A stretch of 60,117 nt of DNA from Betaproteobacteria bacterium (GCA_016195915.1 JACPYS010000034.1:1-60117), one strand, 5' to 3'; numbered from the stretch's first letter, positions 9,903-19,451 are shown. Made by a program: numbers and translations. The notes: a model not told the origin generated them from the letters alone.

Positions 9903-10424
9903 ATGGCGAAAATCAAACCGAGAACGCAGGGCGGCAACGATCGCGGCGACGGCTTGCGCGAGAAGATGGTTGCGGTCAATCGCGTCACCAAGGTGGTGAA
10001 AGGCGGACGGATCCTCGGATTCGCTGCGCTCACCGTCGTGGGCGATGGCGACGGGCGTGTCGGCATGGGCAAAGGCAAGTCGCGCGAGGTGCCCGTAGCG
10101 GTGCAAAAAGCAATGGACGAGGCGCGCCGCAGGATGTTCAAGGTGAGCCTGAAGAACGGGACCCTGCAGCACAGGGTGATTGGCCGGCATGGCGCAGCGG
10201 TGGTTCTGATGCAGCCGGCCTCCGAGGGCACGGGCATCATCGCCGGCGGCCCGATGCGCGCGGTGTTCGAGGTGGTGGGAGTCACCAACGTGCTCGCCAA
10301 GTGCTTCGGCTCGACCAACCCCTACAACGTGGTGCGCGCGACGCTCGACGGCCTGCAGGCCATGAACACGCCGGCGGAGATCGCCGCTAAACGGGGCAAG
10401 AACGTCGAAGAGATTCTTGCCTGA
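9903..10424 (+). CDS. rpsE: 30S ribosomal protein S5
   Basis: Small-subunit protein at the mRNA channel, important for accuracy. The 173 residues match the family. The N-terminal double-stranded RNA-binding fold with [13 protein letters not shown] and the [15 protein letters not shown] segment are present. The binding site GAGGGGG is 5 bases from the ATG. Confidence 0.98.
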   Translation: MAKIKPRTQGGNDRGDGLREKMVAVNRVTKVVKGGRILGFAALTVVGDGDGRVGMGKGKSREVPVAVQKAMDEARRRMFKVSLKNGTLQHRVIGRHGAAVVLMQPASEGTGIIAGGPMRAVFEVVGVTNVLAKCFGSTNPYNVVRATLDGLQAMNTPAEIAAKRGKNVEEILA

Positions 10425-10435
10425 GGATGACCGCC

Positions 10436-10618
10436 ATGGCCGACAAGAAAATACGGGTAAAGCTGGTGAAGAGCACGAACGGCTGCAAGCAGACCCACCG
10501 TGACACCGTGCGCGGGCTGGGTCTGAAACGGATTCGCCAGACGGTGGAACTCGAAGACACGCCTGCGGTGCGCGGGATGATCGACAAGGTTTTCTACCTG
10601 GTGCGCGTACAAGATTAG
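10436..10618 (+). CDS. rpmD: 50S ribosomal protein L30
   Basis: Small large-subunit protein. The ATG at 10436 gives 60 residues starting [19 protein letters not shown], overlapping the rpsE stop, is 8 bases upstream. The earlier ATG at 10427 overlaps that site and is less likely. An 81-base gap follows, with an imperfect hairpin made of GGGGA and TCCCC arms. Confidence 0.96.
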   Translation: MADKKIRVKLVKSTNGCKQTHRDTVRGLGLKRIRQTVELEDTPAVRGMIDKVFYLVRVQD

Positions 10619-10699
10619 GAGCAGGGGGACCGAAAGGAGCAGGGGAAGACTCAAGTCGTCTCCCCCCGCACCCCCCACTACACGGATAGAGGACGAAGG

Positions 10700-11158
10700 A
10701 TGCGACTCAATACGATCAAGCCGGCTCCGGGCGCCAAGCGCGACAGCAAGCGCATCGGGCGCGGCAGGGGCAGCGGCTCGGGCAAGACTGCCGGGCGCGG
10801 ACACAAGGGTCAGAAAGCGCGTTCGGGCGGTTACCACAAGGTCGGCTTCGAGGGTGGCCAGATGCCGCTGCATCGCCGCCTGCCGAAGCGTGGATTCAAT
10901 TCCGCTTCGCGCGATTCCTGCGCCGAGGTCCGTCTTTCGGAACTTGAGCGGATGCAAGCCGTCGAGACCATTGACCTCGCCTCGCTCAAGGCGGCCGGCG
11001 TGGTGCCGCAGCGAGCGCGCGTCGCAAAGGTGATCGTGTCGGGCAAACTGTCGCGCAAAGTGACCCTGAAGGGCGTGAAGGTCACCAAGGGCGCGCGGGC
11101 AGCCATCGAGGCTGCGGGCGGGGCGATCGAGCAGGAGGCGCAGGCCGCTGCGGCCTGA
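10700..11158 (+). CDS. rplO: 50S ribosomal protein L15
   Basis: Late-assembly large-subunit protein. It has 152 residues against about 144 in E. coli. The Gly/Arg-rich N terminus [20 protein letters not shown] and the [17 protein letters not shown] motif are diagnostic. A short Ala-rich C-terminal end extends the protein slightly. It lies 20 bases before secY. Confidence 0.98.
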   Translation: MRLNTIKPAPGAKRDSKRIGRGRGSGSGKTAGRGHKGQKARSGGYHKVGFEGGQMPLHRRLPKRGFNSASRDSCAEVRLSELERMQAVETIDLASLKAAGVVPQRARVAKVIVSGKLSRKVTLKGVKVTKGARAAIEAAGGAIEQEAQAAAA

Positions 11159-11178
11159 GCTTCGCACCCGGAATTTCA

Positions 11179-12498
11179 TTGGTGAGCTTGTTACCCCAGG
11201 CGAAATCGGGCCGTTACGGCGACCTGAAGAAGAGGTTGCTGTTTCTGCTCGGGGCGCTCGTCGTCTATCGCATCGGCGCGCACATTCCCGTGCCGGGTAT
11301 CGATCCGAACGTGCTGTCGGACCTGTTCAAGAGCCAGCAGGGCGGCATACTCGGCATGTTCAACATGTTCTCGGGCGGCGCGTTGTCGCGCTTCACCATC
11401 TTCGCGCTCGGGATCATGCCTTACATTTCAGCCTCGATCATCATGCAGCTGATGACGACGGTCAGCCCGCAACTCGAGGCGCTGCGCAAGGAAGGAGAGT
11501 CTGGGCGGCGCAAGATTACCCAGTACACACGCTACGGCACGGTATTTCTCGCCCTGTTCCAGGCGACCGGCATCTCGATCGCGCTGGAGTCCCAGCCCGG
11601 GCTGGTGCTCGAACCCGGGCTGATGTTCCGCATCACCACGGTGACGACGCTGGTCACGGGCACCATGTTCATCATGTGGCTCGGCGAGCAGATCACCGAA
11701 CGCGGACTCGGCAACGGCATTTCGATCATCATCTTCGCGGGCATCGCCGCCGGGTTGCCGAACGCGATCGCGGGAACGCTGGAGCTGGTGCGCACGGGCG
11801 CGATGCACCCCGTCACCGCTCTGTTCGTCGCAGCCGCCGTGGCCGTCGTGACGGCTCTGGTGTGCTTCATCGAGCGCGGTCAGCGCAAGATCCTCGTCAA
11901 TTACGCGAAACGCCAGGTGGGAAACCGCGTCTACGGCGGACAGAGTTCGCACCTTCCGTTCAAGCTCAACATGTCGGGCGTGATCCCGCCGATTTTCGCC
12001 AGCTCGCTGATCCTGTTCCCGGCCACTCTGCTCGGCTGGTTCGGCTCCGCCGAGGGGATGTTCTGGCTGCGCGACATCTCGGGTACGCTCACTCCGGGCC
12101 AGCCGATCTACGTGCTGCTGTACGCGGGCCTGATCATCTTCTTCTGTTTTTTCTACACTGCGCTGCAGTACAACCCGAAGGAAACCGCGGACAACCTGAA
12201 GAAGTCGGGCGCGTTCGTGCCGGGCATCCGGCCCGGCGACCAGACGGCGCGCTACCTGGAGAAGATCCTCACGCGGCTCACGCTTGCCGGCGCGGCCTAT
12301 GTGACGCTGGTATGCCTGCTGCCCGAGTTCCTGATCCTCAGGTGGAACGTGCCGTTCTATTTCGGCGGCACCAGCCTCCTGATCATCGTGGTGGTGACGA
12401 TGGATTTCATGTCGCAGGTGCAGGCCTATGTGATGACGCATCAGTACGAGAGCCTGCTCCGCAAGGCGAATTTCAAGGGCGGGCTGTCGGCCCGCTAG
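11179..12498 (+). CDS. secY: Preprotein translocase subunit SecY
   Basis: Ten-helix inner-membrane channel of the Sec translocase, working with SecE, SecG and SecA. It has 439 residues. The start segment [20 protein letters not shown] and the plug, cytoplasmic loops and C-terminal [13 protein letters not shown] are typical. The start is not ATG: TTG at 11179 or, equally possible, GTG at 11182. No clear binding site is seen, so coupling to rplO is likely. It is followed at 12 bases by rpmJ, not infA. Confidence 0.97.
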   Translation: MVSLLPQAKSGRYGDLKKRLLFLLGALVVYRIGAHIPVPGIDPNVLSDLFKSQQGGILGMFNMFSGGALSRFTIFALGIMPYISASIIMQLMTTVSPQLEALRKEGESGRRKITQYTRYGTVFLALFQATGISIALESQPGLVLEPGLMFRITTVTTLVTGTMFIMWLGEQITERGLGNGISIIIFAGIAAGLPNAIAGTLELVRTGAMHPVTALFVAAAVAVVTALVCFIERGQRKILVNYAKRQVGNRVYGGQSSHLPFKLNMSGVIPPIFASSLILFPATLLGWFGSAEGMFWLRDISGTLTPGQPIYVLLYAGLIIFFCFFYTALQYNPKETADNLKKSGAFVPGIRPGDQTARYLEKILTRLTLAGAAYVTLVCLLPEFLILRWNVPFYFGGTSLLIIVVVTMDFMSQVQAYVMTHQYESLLRKANFKGGLSAR

Positions 12499-12510
12499 AG
12501 GAGAAACACC

Positions 12511-12624
12511 ATGAAAGTGATGGCATCGGTCAAGAAGATCTGCCGCAAATGCAAGATCGTGCGGCGCAAGCGCGTGGTGCGGGTCATCTGCACCGATCCA
12601 CGCCACAAGCAGCGTCAGGGTTGA
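12511..12624 (+). CDS. rpmJ: 50S ribosomal protein L36
   Basis: Tiny zinc-ribbon protein of the large subunit, 37 residues starting [20 protein letters not shown]. The zinc ligands are present: CxxC at residues 11-14 and the later Cys and His of CTDPRH. GAGGAG lies 7 bases before the ATG. In related genomes infA stands between secY and rpmJ, but here it does not. Confidence 0.95.
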   Translation: MKVMASVKKICRKCKIVRRKRVVRVICTDPRHKQRQG

Positions 12625-12626
12625 AC

Positions 12627-12655
12627 TTTAGTTCTTCGGCAGTTAACTGTATAAT
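12627..12655 (+). promoter_or_regulatory. Possible promoter ahead of rpsM (alpha operon)
   Basis: A perfect TATAAT (12650-12655) lies 65 bases before rpsM. At 17-base spacing the -35 region is TTTAGT, a weak match. A better TTGAAC (12621-12626) is 23 bases away, too far. The position between rpmJ and rpsM fits an alpha operon promoter. Confidence 0.5.
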
Positions 12656-12720
12656 TTCAGGTTTTCCCGTTTTCGGACCGGCTTTTGATCCGATGACGGT
12701 ACACTGAGCGGAACCGGCAC

Positions 12721-13101
12721 ATGGCCCGAATTGCAGGTATCAACATCCCGAACCACCAGCATGCGGAAATCGCGCTTACCGCGATCTACGGCATCGGTCG
12801 CGCGCGCGCGCAGGCGATCTGCGTCGCCGCGAGCGTAGCGGTCACGCGCAAGATCAAGGACCTCACCGACAGCGAACTCGATCGGCTGCGGGAGCACGTG
12901 ACGCGCCTCACGGTCGAGGGCGACCTGCGGCGCGAGGTTTCGATGTCCATCAAGCGGCTGATGGACCTCGGCTGCTATCGAGGCGTTCGCCATCGCAAGG
13001 GACTGCCCGTGCGCGGCCAGCGCACCCGCACCAACGCGCGTACCCGCAAGGGGCCGCGCAAGGCCGCAATCGCCGGCAAGGCGGCGCCAGCCAAGGGCTG
13101 A
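12721..13101 (+). CDS. rpsM: 30S ribosomal protein S13
   Basis: Small-subunit head protein contacting P-site tRNA and L5. It has 126 residues against about 118. The helix-two-turn-helix region and the [17 protein letters not shown] signature are present. The last dozen residues are an Ala/Lys extension ending KAAPAKG. First gene of the alpha operon. A 71-base gap with a perfect hairpin separates it from rpsK. Confidence 0.98.
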   Translation: MARIAGINIPNHQHAEIALTAIYGIGRARAQAICVAASVAVTRKIKDLTDSELDRLREHVTRLTVEGDLRREVSMSIKRLMDLGCYRGVRHRKGLPVRGQRTRTNARTRKGPRKAAIAGKAAPAKG

Positions 13102-13126
13102 TATTTCGCGACCGTACCCGTAACCG

Positions 13127-13145
13127 CCGCGGCGGATAGCCGCGG
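13127..13145 (+). promoter_or_regulatory. Perfect hairpin between rpsM and rpsK
   Basis: CCGCGGC pairs with GCCGCGG across the loop GGATA. No T-tract follows, so it is probably an mRNA structure within the operon rather than a terminator. Function is unknown. Confidence 0.45.
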
Positions 13146-13172
13146 CCAAATACCAGTCATTCAAGGACCGAC

Positions 13173-13598
13173 ATGGCAACCAAGACCGCCCCAACCGCGC
13201 AACAGCTGCAGCAGCAGTCGGCCACGCGCGCGCGCAAGAAGGTAAAGAAGAACGTGGCGGAGGGCATTGCCCACATCCACGCCTCGTTCAACAACACCAT
13301 CATCACGATCACGGACCGGCAGGGAAACACCCTGTCCTGGGCCACTTCGGGCAACGCCGGTTTCAAGGGATCGCGCAAGTCGACACCCTTTGCCGCCCAG
13401 GTTGCGGCGGAGCGCGCAGGACGCGCGGCGCAGGAGTGCGGGGTGAAGAATCTCGAAGTGCGGATCAAGGGTCCCGGCCCGGGACGCGAGTCGGCGGTCC
13501 GCGCACTCAATGGCGTCGGGCTGAAAGTCTCCAGCATCGCCGACGTGACCCCCGTCCCGCATAACGGCTGCCGCGCGCCCAAGCGGCGCCGCGTCTAA
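13173..13598 (+). CDS. rpsK: 30S ribosomal protein S11
   Basis: Platform protein of the small subunit contacting mRNA at the E site. It has 141 residues. The core from [18 protein letters not shown] to [17 protein letters not shown] is typical. The N terminus is about a dozen residues longer, with a Gln-rich run (QQLQQQ). It lies 20 bases before rpsD. Confidence 0.98.
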   Translation: MATKTAPTAQQLQQQSATRARKKVKKNVAEGIAHIHASFNNTIITITDRQGNTLSWATSGNAGFKGSRKSTPFAAQVAAERAGRAAQECGVKNLEVRIKGPGPGRESAVRALNGVGLKVSSIADVTPVPHNGCRAPKRRRV

Positions 13599-13618
13599 AG
13601 CCCAGCCGAGGATAAGCC

Positions 13619-14248
13619 ATGGCAAGAAACCTTGACGCAAAGTGCCGCCAATGCCGCCGGGAAGGCGAAAAGCTGTTCCTGAAGGGTGAAAAGTGCTTTA
13701 CCGATCGCTGCGCGGTGGACCGCCGCGCCTATGCCCCGGGCCAGCACGGTCAAAAGAGCGGCATGCGCCTATCCGATTTCGGCAAGCAGCTGCGCGAGAA
13801 ACAGAAGCTGCGCCGCATCTACGGCGTGCTCGAGCGCCAGTTCCGCAAGACCTACGCTGAAGCCGACCGGCGCAGGGGAATCACGGGCGAGAACCTGCTG
13901 TTCATCCTCGAATCCCGGCTCGACAGCCTCGCCTACCGCATGGGTTTCGGAATCTCCCGCTCCGAGGCCCGCCAGGTGGTGCGCCACAATTCGGTCCTCG
14001 TCAATGGGCGTCGCGTCAACATCCCGTCGTTCCAGTGCCGCCCCGGCGACGTCATCGAAGTGGCGTCGGGATCGAAAGAGCAACTGCGCATCAAGGCCGC
14101 GGCGGAAGCTGCCGAGTCGCGCGGCATACCCGAATGGCTGGAAGTCGATGCGAAGAACCTGAAGGGCACGTTCAAGTCGATGCCGGCGCGCGTCGATCTC
14201 CCGGCGACGATCAACGAAAGCCTGGTCGTCGAGCTGTACTCGAAGTAA
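13619..14248 (+). CDS. rpsD: 30S ribosomal protein S4 (zinc-free)
   Basis: Primary 16S-binding protein, in E. coli also the repressor of the alpha operon. The 209 residues match the family. The S4 RNA-binding domain ([20 protein letters not shown] near residue 100) is intact. It is followed 39 bases later by rpoA. Confidence 0.98.
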   Translation: MARNLDAKCRQCRREGEKLFLKGEKCFTDRCAVDRRAYAPGQHGQKSGMRLSDFGKQLREKQKLRRIYGVLERQFRKTYAEADRRRGITGENLLFILESRLDSLAYRMGFGISRSEARQVVRHNSVLVNGRRVNIPSFQCRPGDVIEVASGSKEQLRIKAAAEAAESRGIPEWLEVDAKNLKGTFKSMPARVDLPATINESLVVELYSK

Positions 14249-14287
14249 CCGTACGTAATTTCATCCAGACCAGCGCAGGACGCAAAA

Positions 14288-15271
14288 ATGCCCCAGACCG
14301 GATTCTTGAAACCGCGCATCGTCGACGTCCAGAACCTTTCGCCCTCGCACGCGAAAGTGACCATGGAGCCGTTCGAGCGCGGCTACGGACATACCCTTGG
14401 CAACGCGCTGCGGCGCGTGCTGCTTTCCTCCATGCCCGGCTATGCCGCGACCGAAGTCCAGATCGCGGGCGTGGTGCACGAGTACTCGACGCTCGACGGC
14501 GTGCGCGAGGACATCGTCGACATCCTGCTCAATTTGAAGGGCGTGGTGCTGCGCCTGCATAACCGGCAGGAAGCGATCCTCACGCTCAAGAAAAAAGGCG
14601 AGGGCGCGGTCACTGCGGCCGATATCGAGGCTTCCCACGATGTCGAGATCGTCAATCCCGAGCACGTGATTGCGAATCTCACCGCCGGCGGCAAGATCGA
14701 GATGCAGATCAAGATCGAAATGGGCCGCGGCTACCTGCCGGGCAACATGCGCTACCTGCCCGAGGAAACCAAGGGCATCGGGCGCATCGTCCTGGACGCT
14801 TCGTTTTCTCCGGTGCGCCGCGTTTCCTACGCAGTGGAGAGCGCGCGCGTGGAACAGCGCACCGACCTCGACAAGCTGATCATCGACATCGAGACCAACG
14901 GCGCGGTCGAACCGGAGGAGGCGATCCGCTACTCCGCGCGCATCCTGGTGGACCAGTTGTCGGTGTTCGCGCAACTCGAAGGCACGACCATGCCGACCGA
15001 GACGCCGAAGACGGTGACGGTCGATCCGATCCTGCTGCGCCCGGTCGACGACCTCGAACTCACCGTGCGCTCGGCCAACTGCCTGAAGGCGGAGAACATC
15101 TATTACATCGGCGACCTGATCCAGCGCACCGAGACGGAATTGCTCAAGACGCCGAACCTCGGGCGCAAGTCGCTCAACGAGATCAAGGAAGTGCTCGCCT
15201 CGCGCGGCCTGACCTTGGGCATGAAGCTCGAGAACTGGCCGCCGACGGGCCTCGAGCTCGGCCGCACCTGA
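14288..15271 (+). CDS. rpoA: RNA polymerase subunit alpha
   Basis: Forms the dimer that starts RNA polymerase assembly and binds UP elements and activators through its C-terminal domain. It has 327 residues. The N-terminal domain shows [20 protein letters not shown] and the C-terminal domain the helix-hairpin-helix segment ending [16 protein letters not shown]. It sits between rpsD and rplQ as in other proteobacteria. Confidence 0.98.
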   Translation: MPQTGFLKPRIVDVQNLSPSHAKVTMEPFERGYGHTLGNALRRVLLSSMPGYAATEVQIAGVVHEYSTLDGVREDIVDILLNLKGVVLRLHNRQEAILTLKKKGEGAVTAADIEASHDVEIVNPEHVIANLTAGGKIEMQIKIEMGRGYLPGNMRYLPEETKGIGRIVLDASFSPVRRVSYAVESARVEQRTDLDKLIIDIETNGAVEPEEAIRYSARILVDQLSVFAQLEGTTMPTETPKTVTVDPILLRPVDDLELTVRSANCLKAENIYYIGDLIQRTETELLKTPNLGRKSLNEIKEVLASRGLTLGMKLENWPPTGLELGRT

Positions 15272-15288
15272 TTCAGGAGAGGCAAGCC

Positions 15289-15699
15289 ATGCGTCACGGT
15301 CACGGACTGAGAAAGCTCAACCGCACCTCGAGCCACCGCCTTGCGATGCTGCGGAACATGGCGGTGTCGCTGCTTACGCACGAGACCATCATGACCACTG
15401 TGCCCAAGGCGAAAGAACTGCGCCGCGTGGTGGAACCCATGATCACGCTGGGGAAGAAACCTTCGCTTGCCAACCGGCGGTTGGCGTTTGATCGGCTGCG
15501 CGATCGTGCGACGGTGGTCAAGTTATTCGGTGAGCTTGGCCCGCGTTTCGCTGCGCGGCCGGGGGGATACATGCGGATTCTCAAGGCTGGCGTGCGGAAG
15601 GGGGACAATGCTCCGCTGGCGCTGGTCACGCTGATGGACCAGCCGGAGAAGGTGGAAGGCGACGAGAAGAAAAAGAAGAAGGACGACAAGGCCGCGTAG
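15289..15699 (+). CDS. rplQ: 50S ribosomal protein L17
   Basis: Large-subunit protein, last gene of the alpha operon. It has 136 residues, beginning [17 protein letters not shown], with a Lys-rich C-terminal end as in many relatives. AGGAGAGGC precedes the ATG. A hairpin follows 24 bases after the stop. Confidence 0.98.
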   Translation: MRHGHGLRKLNRTSSHRLAMLRNMAVSLLTHETIMTTVPKAKELRRVVEPMITLGKKPSLANRRLAFDRLRDRATVVKLFGELGPRFAARPGGYMRILKAGVRKGDNAPLALVTLMDQPEKVEGDEKKKKKDDKAA

Positions 15700-15723
15700 G
15701 CGGACTTGCGGTGAAGACAAAAG

Positions 15724-15745
15724 GGCCGGTCGAACCGGCCTATTT
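15724..15745 (+). terminator. Hairpin after rplQ, likely operon terminator
   Basis: GGCCGGT (15724-15730) pairs perfectly with ACCGGCC (15734-15740) across a 3-base loop. The following tract is only TATTTC, so termination may be modest, but it lies where the ribosomal cluster ends. Confidence 0.65.
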
Positions 15746-15810
15746 CAATTGCGGCGGCAACGGATTCGTTCGCTTGATCGCATCGCAGCGCGGCGATCGT
15801 CAGGGTAATT

Positions 15811-15844
15811 GGGGTGTTCGATCCCTGGTCGGCTCCCCGACCAG
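15811..15844 (+). other. tRNA 3'-end-like fragment with hairpin
   Basis: A segment reads TGTTCGATCCCTGG followed by TCGGCTCCCCGACCA, which resembles a tRNA T-loop (TTCGA) and a CCA-bearing acceptor end. CTGGTCGG (15825-15832) also pairs perfectly with CCGACCAG (15837-15844). No D-arm or anticodon arm can be found upstream, so it is not a functional tRNA. It could be an attachment-site scar, or chance. Confidence 0.25.
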
Positions 15845-15949
15845 AGCGAAACTGGGAACTCGCGACTAATCGGGGTCGCGCTTTAGCTTCCGGTATCGGC
15901 CGTGTCTAGACATTCGCCGACCACCGGATCATTCAAAAATGTCGACTCT

Positions 15950-16933
15950 CTATTCGATCAACCTGTCTGCACGAATCAGCAGCGACTGCGGGATCGTAAT
16001 GCCGAGGGATTTGGCCGTCTTCAGGTTCACCGCCACTTCGAACTTCGTGGGTTGTTCCACAGGAAGATCAGCGGGCTTCGCACCCTTGAGGATCTTGTCC
16101 ACAAATCCGGCCGCGCGGCGATTCATCTCGACAAGGTCAGGTCCATATTCCATCAGGCCGCCAGCTTCGGCGTACCCCGCGAATCCGATTGACGAGAGAC
16201 GCCGCTTCGCAACAAGATCAGCGACGATTTTCGCATTGGAGGTAAACAGCGGATCCTCCGGGAGAACGAAGGCTTCGATGCGTTGAGTTACCATTGCTGC
16301 AATTGCGAACTCGAATTCGTTTGGGCCACGCGCTTCGAATCGTTGTAACTCGACCTTAAAGTGCTTTGCGGTACCGTCCATCGCTATCAGCATCGGAACC
16401 GTTGCCGGATTGTCTGGATTTACGAGTACAGCGATACGCCTCGCTCGCGGATGGACCTCCTTAAGCATCTCGAGTCGCTTTGCAGTGATTTCAGGTTGAA
16501 GGAAGGTTGTTCCAGTGACATTCCCGCCCGGTCGCGCAAGGCTAGCGACGATACCAGTGGCAACCGCGTCGCCGCTAGTTGCCATGACAATGGGAATCAA
16601 TTTGGTCGCTTGCATAGCCGCACGGGTTCCGGGAGTGCCGTACGTCACAATTACGTCGACGTTGAGATCGACAAGCTCGACCGCCAAGCCGCGAAGGATA
16701 TCGAATCTTCCTTCGGCCCATCTGAAATCAATGTATATGTTCTTCCCCTCGACATATCCGAGTACACGTAGACCCGCCCGGAATGCTGCCAATCGACGCG
16801 CATAGCCGAGTGCAGAAGTGGAACCGAGAAATCCGATTCGCGCAATCTTGCCTGGCTGTTGCGCGAGCGAGGTGATCGGAACGGCGAACGAACCGAGCCC
16901 TAGCGCAATTAGCGATCTCCGCCGAGAAATCAT
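15950..16933 (-). CDS. ABC transporter substrate-binding protein, orphan (ABC_sub_bind family)
   Basis: A 327-residue periplasmic protein with a signal sequence (MISRRRSLIALGLGSFAVP, cleavage probably near SLAQQ). The body carries the two-lobed fold of the uncharacterised ABC_sub_bind/TrpX-like family, with RIGFLGSTS at the start and GGNVTGTT in the middle. No permease or ATPase gene adjoins it. Family relatives often occur as orphans of unknown substrate. Base composition is visibly lower in GC than the flanking genes, which suggests acquisition. The start has no strong ribosome binding site. Confidence 0.85.
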   Translation of the reverse strand: MISRRRSLIALGLGSFAVPITSLAQQPGKIARIGFLGSTSALGYARRLAAFRAGLRVLGYVEGKNIYIDFRWAEGRFDILRGLAVELVDLNVDVIVTYGTPGTRAAMQATKLIPIVMATSGDAVATGIVASLARPGGNVTGTTFLQPEITAKRLEMLKEVHPRARRIAVLVNPDNPATVPMLIAMDGTAKHFKVELQRFEARGPNEFEFAIAAMVTQRIEAFVLPEDPLFTSNAKIVADLVAKRRLSSIGFAGYAEAGGLMEYGPDLVEMNRRAAGFVDKILKGAKPADLPVEQPTKFEVAVNLKTAKSLGITIPQSLLIRADRLIE

Positions 16934-17446
16934 TCGATCACACGACGGGCGCGCAGCAGCACTGATCGCTGGACAGTCATTCCGAGCACCCTGGCGGTAG
17001 CCATGCGGAACCGTCTGCGTCGGACTTGGTACATTGCCGTCTCCCCGGCGAGCGTGGCACGAAGTCTACGCCGTCGGCGACCGATGTGGGTCGAAAGCGG
17101 AACTGGCGACTGTTCGTCTGCGTTCGAGATCGACTACACGTTGATAACCGGTCGTCCACGGTCGTGCGTCGTGCTCTGGCCCATAACGACGTACGGCGGC
17201 GGATGACCGTGCGGAATTGCGCGAGGCACAAGCCCTCGTTCACGTGACGCGGGACGCAGGATGCCGAAAATTTGGAAACGCGATTCCTCCGGTAGAGAAA
17301 CGGCTCAGACCTCGCGTGTTCGCAGTCCGAGGCGGCGAAGGCGAGGCGATGTCGGCCGCGCCCCGGCGCGCGCAGGCCACGACGCTGGTTATCGGCGTAC
17401 CGGCGGGCAGGCCGCCGCCCGCCCTCCAAAAAGGCGTCAGCGGCGA
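16934..17446. other. Gene-free stretch, nothing recognised
   Basis: Open frames exist on both strands (for example 157 codons on the - strand) but their translations are Arg/Ser-rich, lack any known motif and look like chance readings. No terminator or repeat was recognised. Confidence 0.5.
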
Positions 17447-17739
17447 TCAATCACGATAGCCCGCCTCTCGCCGATGGCGGATGCGCAGAACTCGGACGAG
17501 ATCGAGCCGCGCATCGTAGCGGTAGAGCGCAAGATACCCCGTGGTCCCATGGGTGATCACCAGCTCGCGGCGGTGCACGTCCGCCCGTCTCCCGATTTGC
17601 GGATGCGATGCAAGCACGGACACCGCGCCGCGGATCTGGCCGCGCGCGGCGCCCGCAGTTTCAGGAGAAGGCGCAAGCAGAAACTCGATGAACGTTCGAG
17701 ATCGTCGAGCGCTTCGTCGGAATAGATTACCCGCGCCAC
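17447..17739 (-). pseudogene. ParE/RelE-type toxin, frameshifted
   Basis: From a GTG at 17739 one frame reads ARVIYSDEALDDLER. The protein then continues in another frame as IEFLLAPSPETA, then SVLASHPQIGRR, RRELVITHGTTGYLALYRYD and VRVLRIRHRREAGY to the stop. Together these make a complete ParE-like mRNA-interferase or gyrase-poison type toxin of about 96 residues. The break, near 17690-17694, looks like one missing base. It overlaps the 3' end of the antitoxin gene, the normal order for such pairs. A sequencing error cannot be ruled out. Confidence 0.75.
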
Positions 17740-18017
17740 CGCACCGGTCTCGGCCCGCGCGCGCAACGCCCTGCCGCCTTCGCCTCCAGGTAGGCATGTA
17801 CATCATCCGCCGCGTAGCCGAGACCGCTGCGCAGCATGGCCTCGTCCGCGCGTATTCCCTCCCGCACAAAGTCCTGGTAGCGCTCCGCCGCCGCTACCTG
17901 GCCTTGCAGCGCGCGCAGCATAAACGCATGCGGGGTCTCGCCGGAACGCTTCGCCAGACGTTCTATCTTCGACTTGAGCCGGCTGGGAAGCTTGATGCTG
18001 GTCGCCGCGACTGTCAC
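17727..18017 (-). CDS. Ribbon-helix-helix antitoxin (ParD/CopG-like)
   Basis: A 96-residue protein. The N terminus ATSIKLPSRLKSKIERLAKR fits the strand and first helix of a ribbon-helix-helix DNA-binding domain. The C-terminal part GLGYAADDVHAYLEAKAAGR would bind the toxin. The GTG start has GGAGG four bases upstream. It overlaps the broken toxin gene by 13 bases, so it may be an antitoxin without an active partner. In such systems the antitoxin also represses its own promoter. A remnant of a second copy lies at 24.0 kb. Confidence 0.8.
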   Translation of the reverse strand: MTVAATSIKLPSRLKSKIERLAKRSGETPHAFMLRALQGQVAAAERYQDFVREGIRADEAMLRSGLGYAADDVHAYLEAKAAGRCARGPRPVRWRG

Positions 18018-18102
18018 AAGGCCTCCATCGGTAGTCGGAAAATACTACCAGAACTCCGTCTTCGCCGCCGCATACCGCCGACACATACTGCCGGGGCATC
18101 CG

Positions 18103-18135
18103 TGGCTCCTCAGGCAATCAGGATCGCGCGGTAGT
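18103..18135 (-). repeat. Copy of the glycerate kinase 3' end (33-base direct repeat, left copy)
   Basis: These 33 bases match 24051-24083 with one mismatch, in the same orientation. At the right copy they are the last codons and stop of the glycerate kinase gene. Here only about nine codons (YYRAILIA then stop) remain before an in-frame TAG, so this is a remnant. Both copies are followed, on the - strand, by antitoxin sequence. Confidence 0.85.
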
Positions 18136-18142
18136 AAACGGG

Positions 18143-18403
18143 CTATGCCGCTTGCAGGAGAAACTCAACCTTCACCGCCTCGAACGGAAAGACAATACCG
18201 CCGCCCTCTCGACGCTCGAGCACGACAGGGTTGAGCAGTGCAGTTACGTCGCTGTGCACCGCTCTTGCGTCGCGGCCAACGCGTCGCGCCGCCTCCCGAA
18301 TGGATACCGAGCCAGCTCCGCATAGCGCCTTGAGCAACTCTCACCGCTTGACGGCCATGACTTGCCAAAGCAGCTCTGGTGTCGCATGCGCACCGGAATG
18401 CTG
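18143..18403 (-). pseudogene. Helix-turn-helix regulator remnant (HVO_A0114-like) with stop codons
   Basis: The frame reads ATPELLWQVMAVKR, then TGA (complement of 18341-18343) where relatives have Trp, then ELLKALCGAGSVSIREAARR, RVGRDARAVHSDVTALLN and VFPFEAVKVEFLLQAA. This is the winged-helix DNA-binding half of the HVO_A0114-like family, with the N terminus missing and a second stop just upstream. It may start again at an internal TTG, but no binding site supports that. Confidence 0.65.
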
Positions 18404-18500
18404 CTATCCACGCCACGTGCGCGAAGCATGCGTTGCGGCGATGTGGCATGGAGGCTAGTATGCCCGCGACCCATTAATACAAGAAAATTGAGGAGCGATC

Positions 18501-19451
18501 ATGGCGGGCGCATTGCCGAAAGTGGACGACCAATTGCTGCTCGACATGCACGTCCACGTCGGACCTGAATATTTGCAGCGGCGCTACACGGCTCAGGCGC
18601 TGATGGACGAGGGCAGGCGCGAAGGCTTCGGCGCGGTGATGAAGAACCACTTCCAGCCGACCACCGGATGGGTCAGCCAGGCGCTCCGGCCCGACGACCA
18701 GGTGAAATTCGCCGGCGCAATCGTTCTCAATGCCGCCGTCGGCGGCGTCGACGACAATGCCATCCGTTCGGCGATGTCGGGCTGGAAGCGCGACGTGCAC
18801 GCACCCGATCCCGAGCATGGAGGCGCGGTGGTGTGGATGCCAACGCTTTCGTCCGAAGCGCACCTGAATCTGTACGGGCGCAGGGAGATGCCCGAGCTCT
18901 GGGGCGTCAAGGGGAAGTATTCGCGCTTCGTGCCGATCGGCTGCGGGTTTCGGCTCGATGAGAACGACGAGAAGGTGATGGCCGCCGTCGAGCGCATGCT
19001 GAAAGCGCTGGCCGAGAACGACCTCGTGCTCGCGACCGGGCACCTGAACGCAGTCGAGACAGTGGCGCTTATCCGCCGCGCGCATGCTGCCGGTATCCGG
19101 CGCATCCTGATGACGCACCCGCTGTTCCAGGCGACCAACCAGGAAGTCGACGTGCTGGCGAGGATGTGGCGCGAATACGGCGCGTACAGCGAGCTCGCCT
19201 TCGTCAATATCGCAATGGATCATCTGACGTACGAGCAGTACGTCCAGGTCACGGAGGCGGTGGGGCCCGAAGGCGTGGTGCTGACGACCGACCTCGGCCA
19301 AGCCATGAATATGAAGGTCTCCGACGGATGGCGGGAATACATGGCGGAACTCGAGAAGCGCGGCGTGAAGGAAGACGACATCACCCGCATGTCGGTGCTC
19401 AACCCGCATCGTATCCTCTACGGCGCCGAGCTCGCCGCTAAAGCCAGCTAG
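18501..19451 (+). CDS. Metal-dependent hydrolase, amidohydrolase-like (DUF6282-like)
   Basis: A 316-residue cytoplasmic protein with no signal peptide. HVH at residues 17-19 (LLLDMHVHVG) is the metal-binding HxH of amidohydrolase/PHP-type barrels. Further likely ligands are in ATGHLNAVE, LMTHPLFQ and TTDLGQ. It most resembles the DUF6282 family, whose substrate is unknown. GAGGAGC lies before the ATG. It is convergent with livF, and the two genes share the bases CTAG as overlapping stop codons. Beside a branched-chain-type importer, a role in hydrolysing an imported amide or lactone is possible but not shown. Confidence 0.75.
   Translation: MAGALPKVDDQLLLDMHVHVGPEYLQRRYTAQALMDEGRREGFGAVMKNHFQPTTGWVSQALRPDDQVKFAGAIVLNAAVGGVDDNAIRSAMSGWKRDVHAPDPEHGGAVVWMPTLSSEAHLNLYGRREMPELWGVKGKYSRFVPIGCGFRLDENDEKVMAAVERMLKALAENDLVLATGHLNAVETVALIRRAHAAGIRRILMTHPLFQATNQEVDVLARMWREYGAYSELAFVNIAMDHLTYEQYVQVTEAVGPEGVVLTTDLGQAMNMKVSDGWREYMAELEKRGVKEDDITRMSVLNPHRILYGAELAAKAS

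Noticed and set aside
15811-15844. Functional tRNA gene
   Set aside because: No D-arm, anticodon arm or matching 5' acceptor strand upstream.
16977-17450. 157-codon - strand frame as a gene
   Set aside because: Arg/Ser-rich, no motif, no binding site; composition unlike neighbours.
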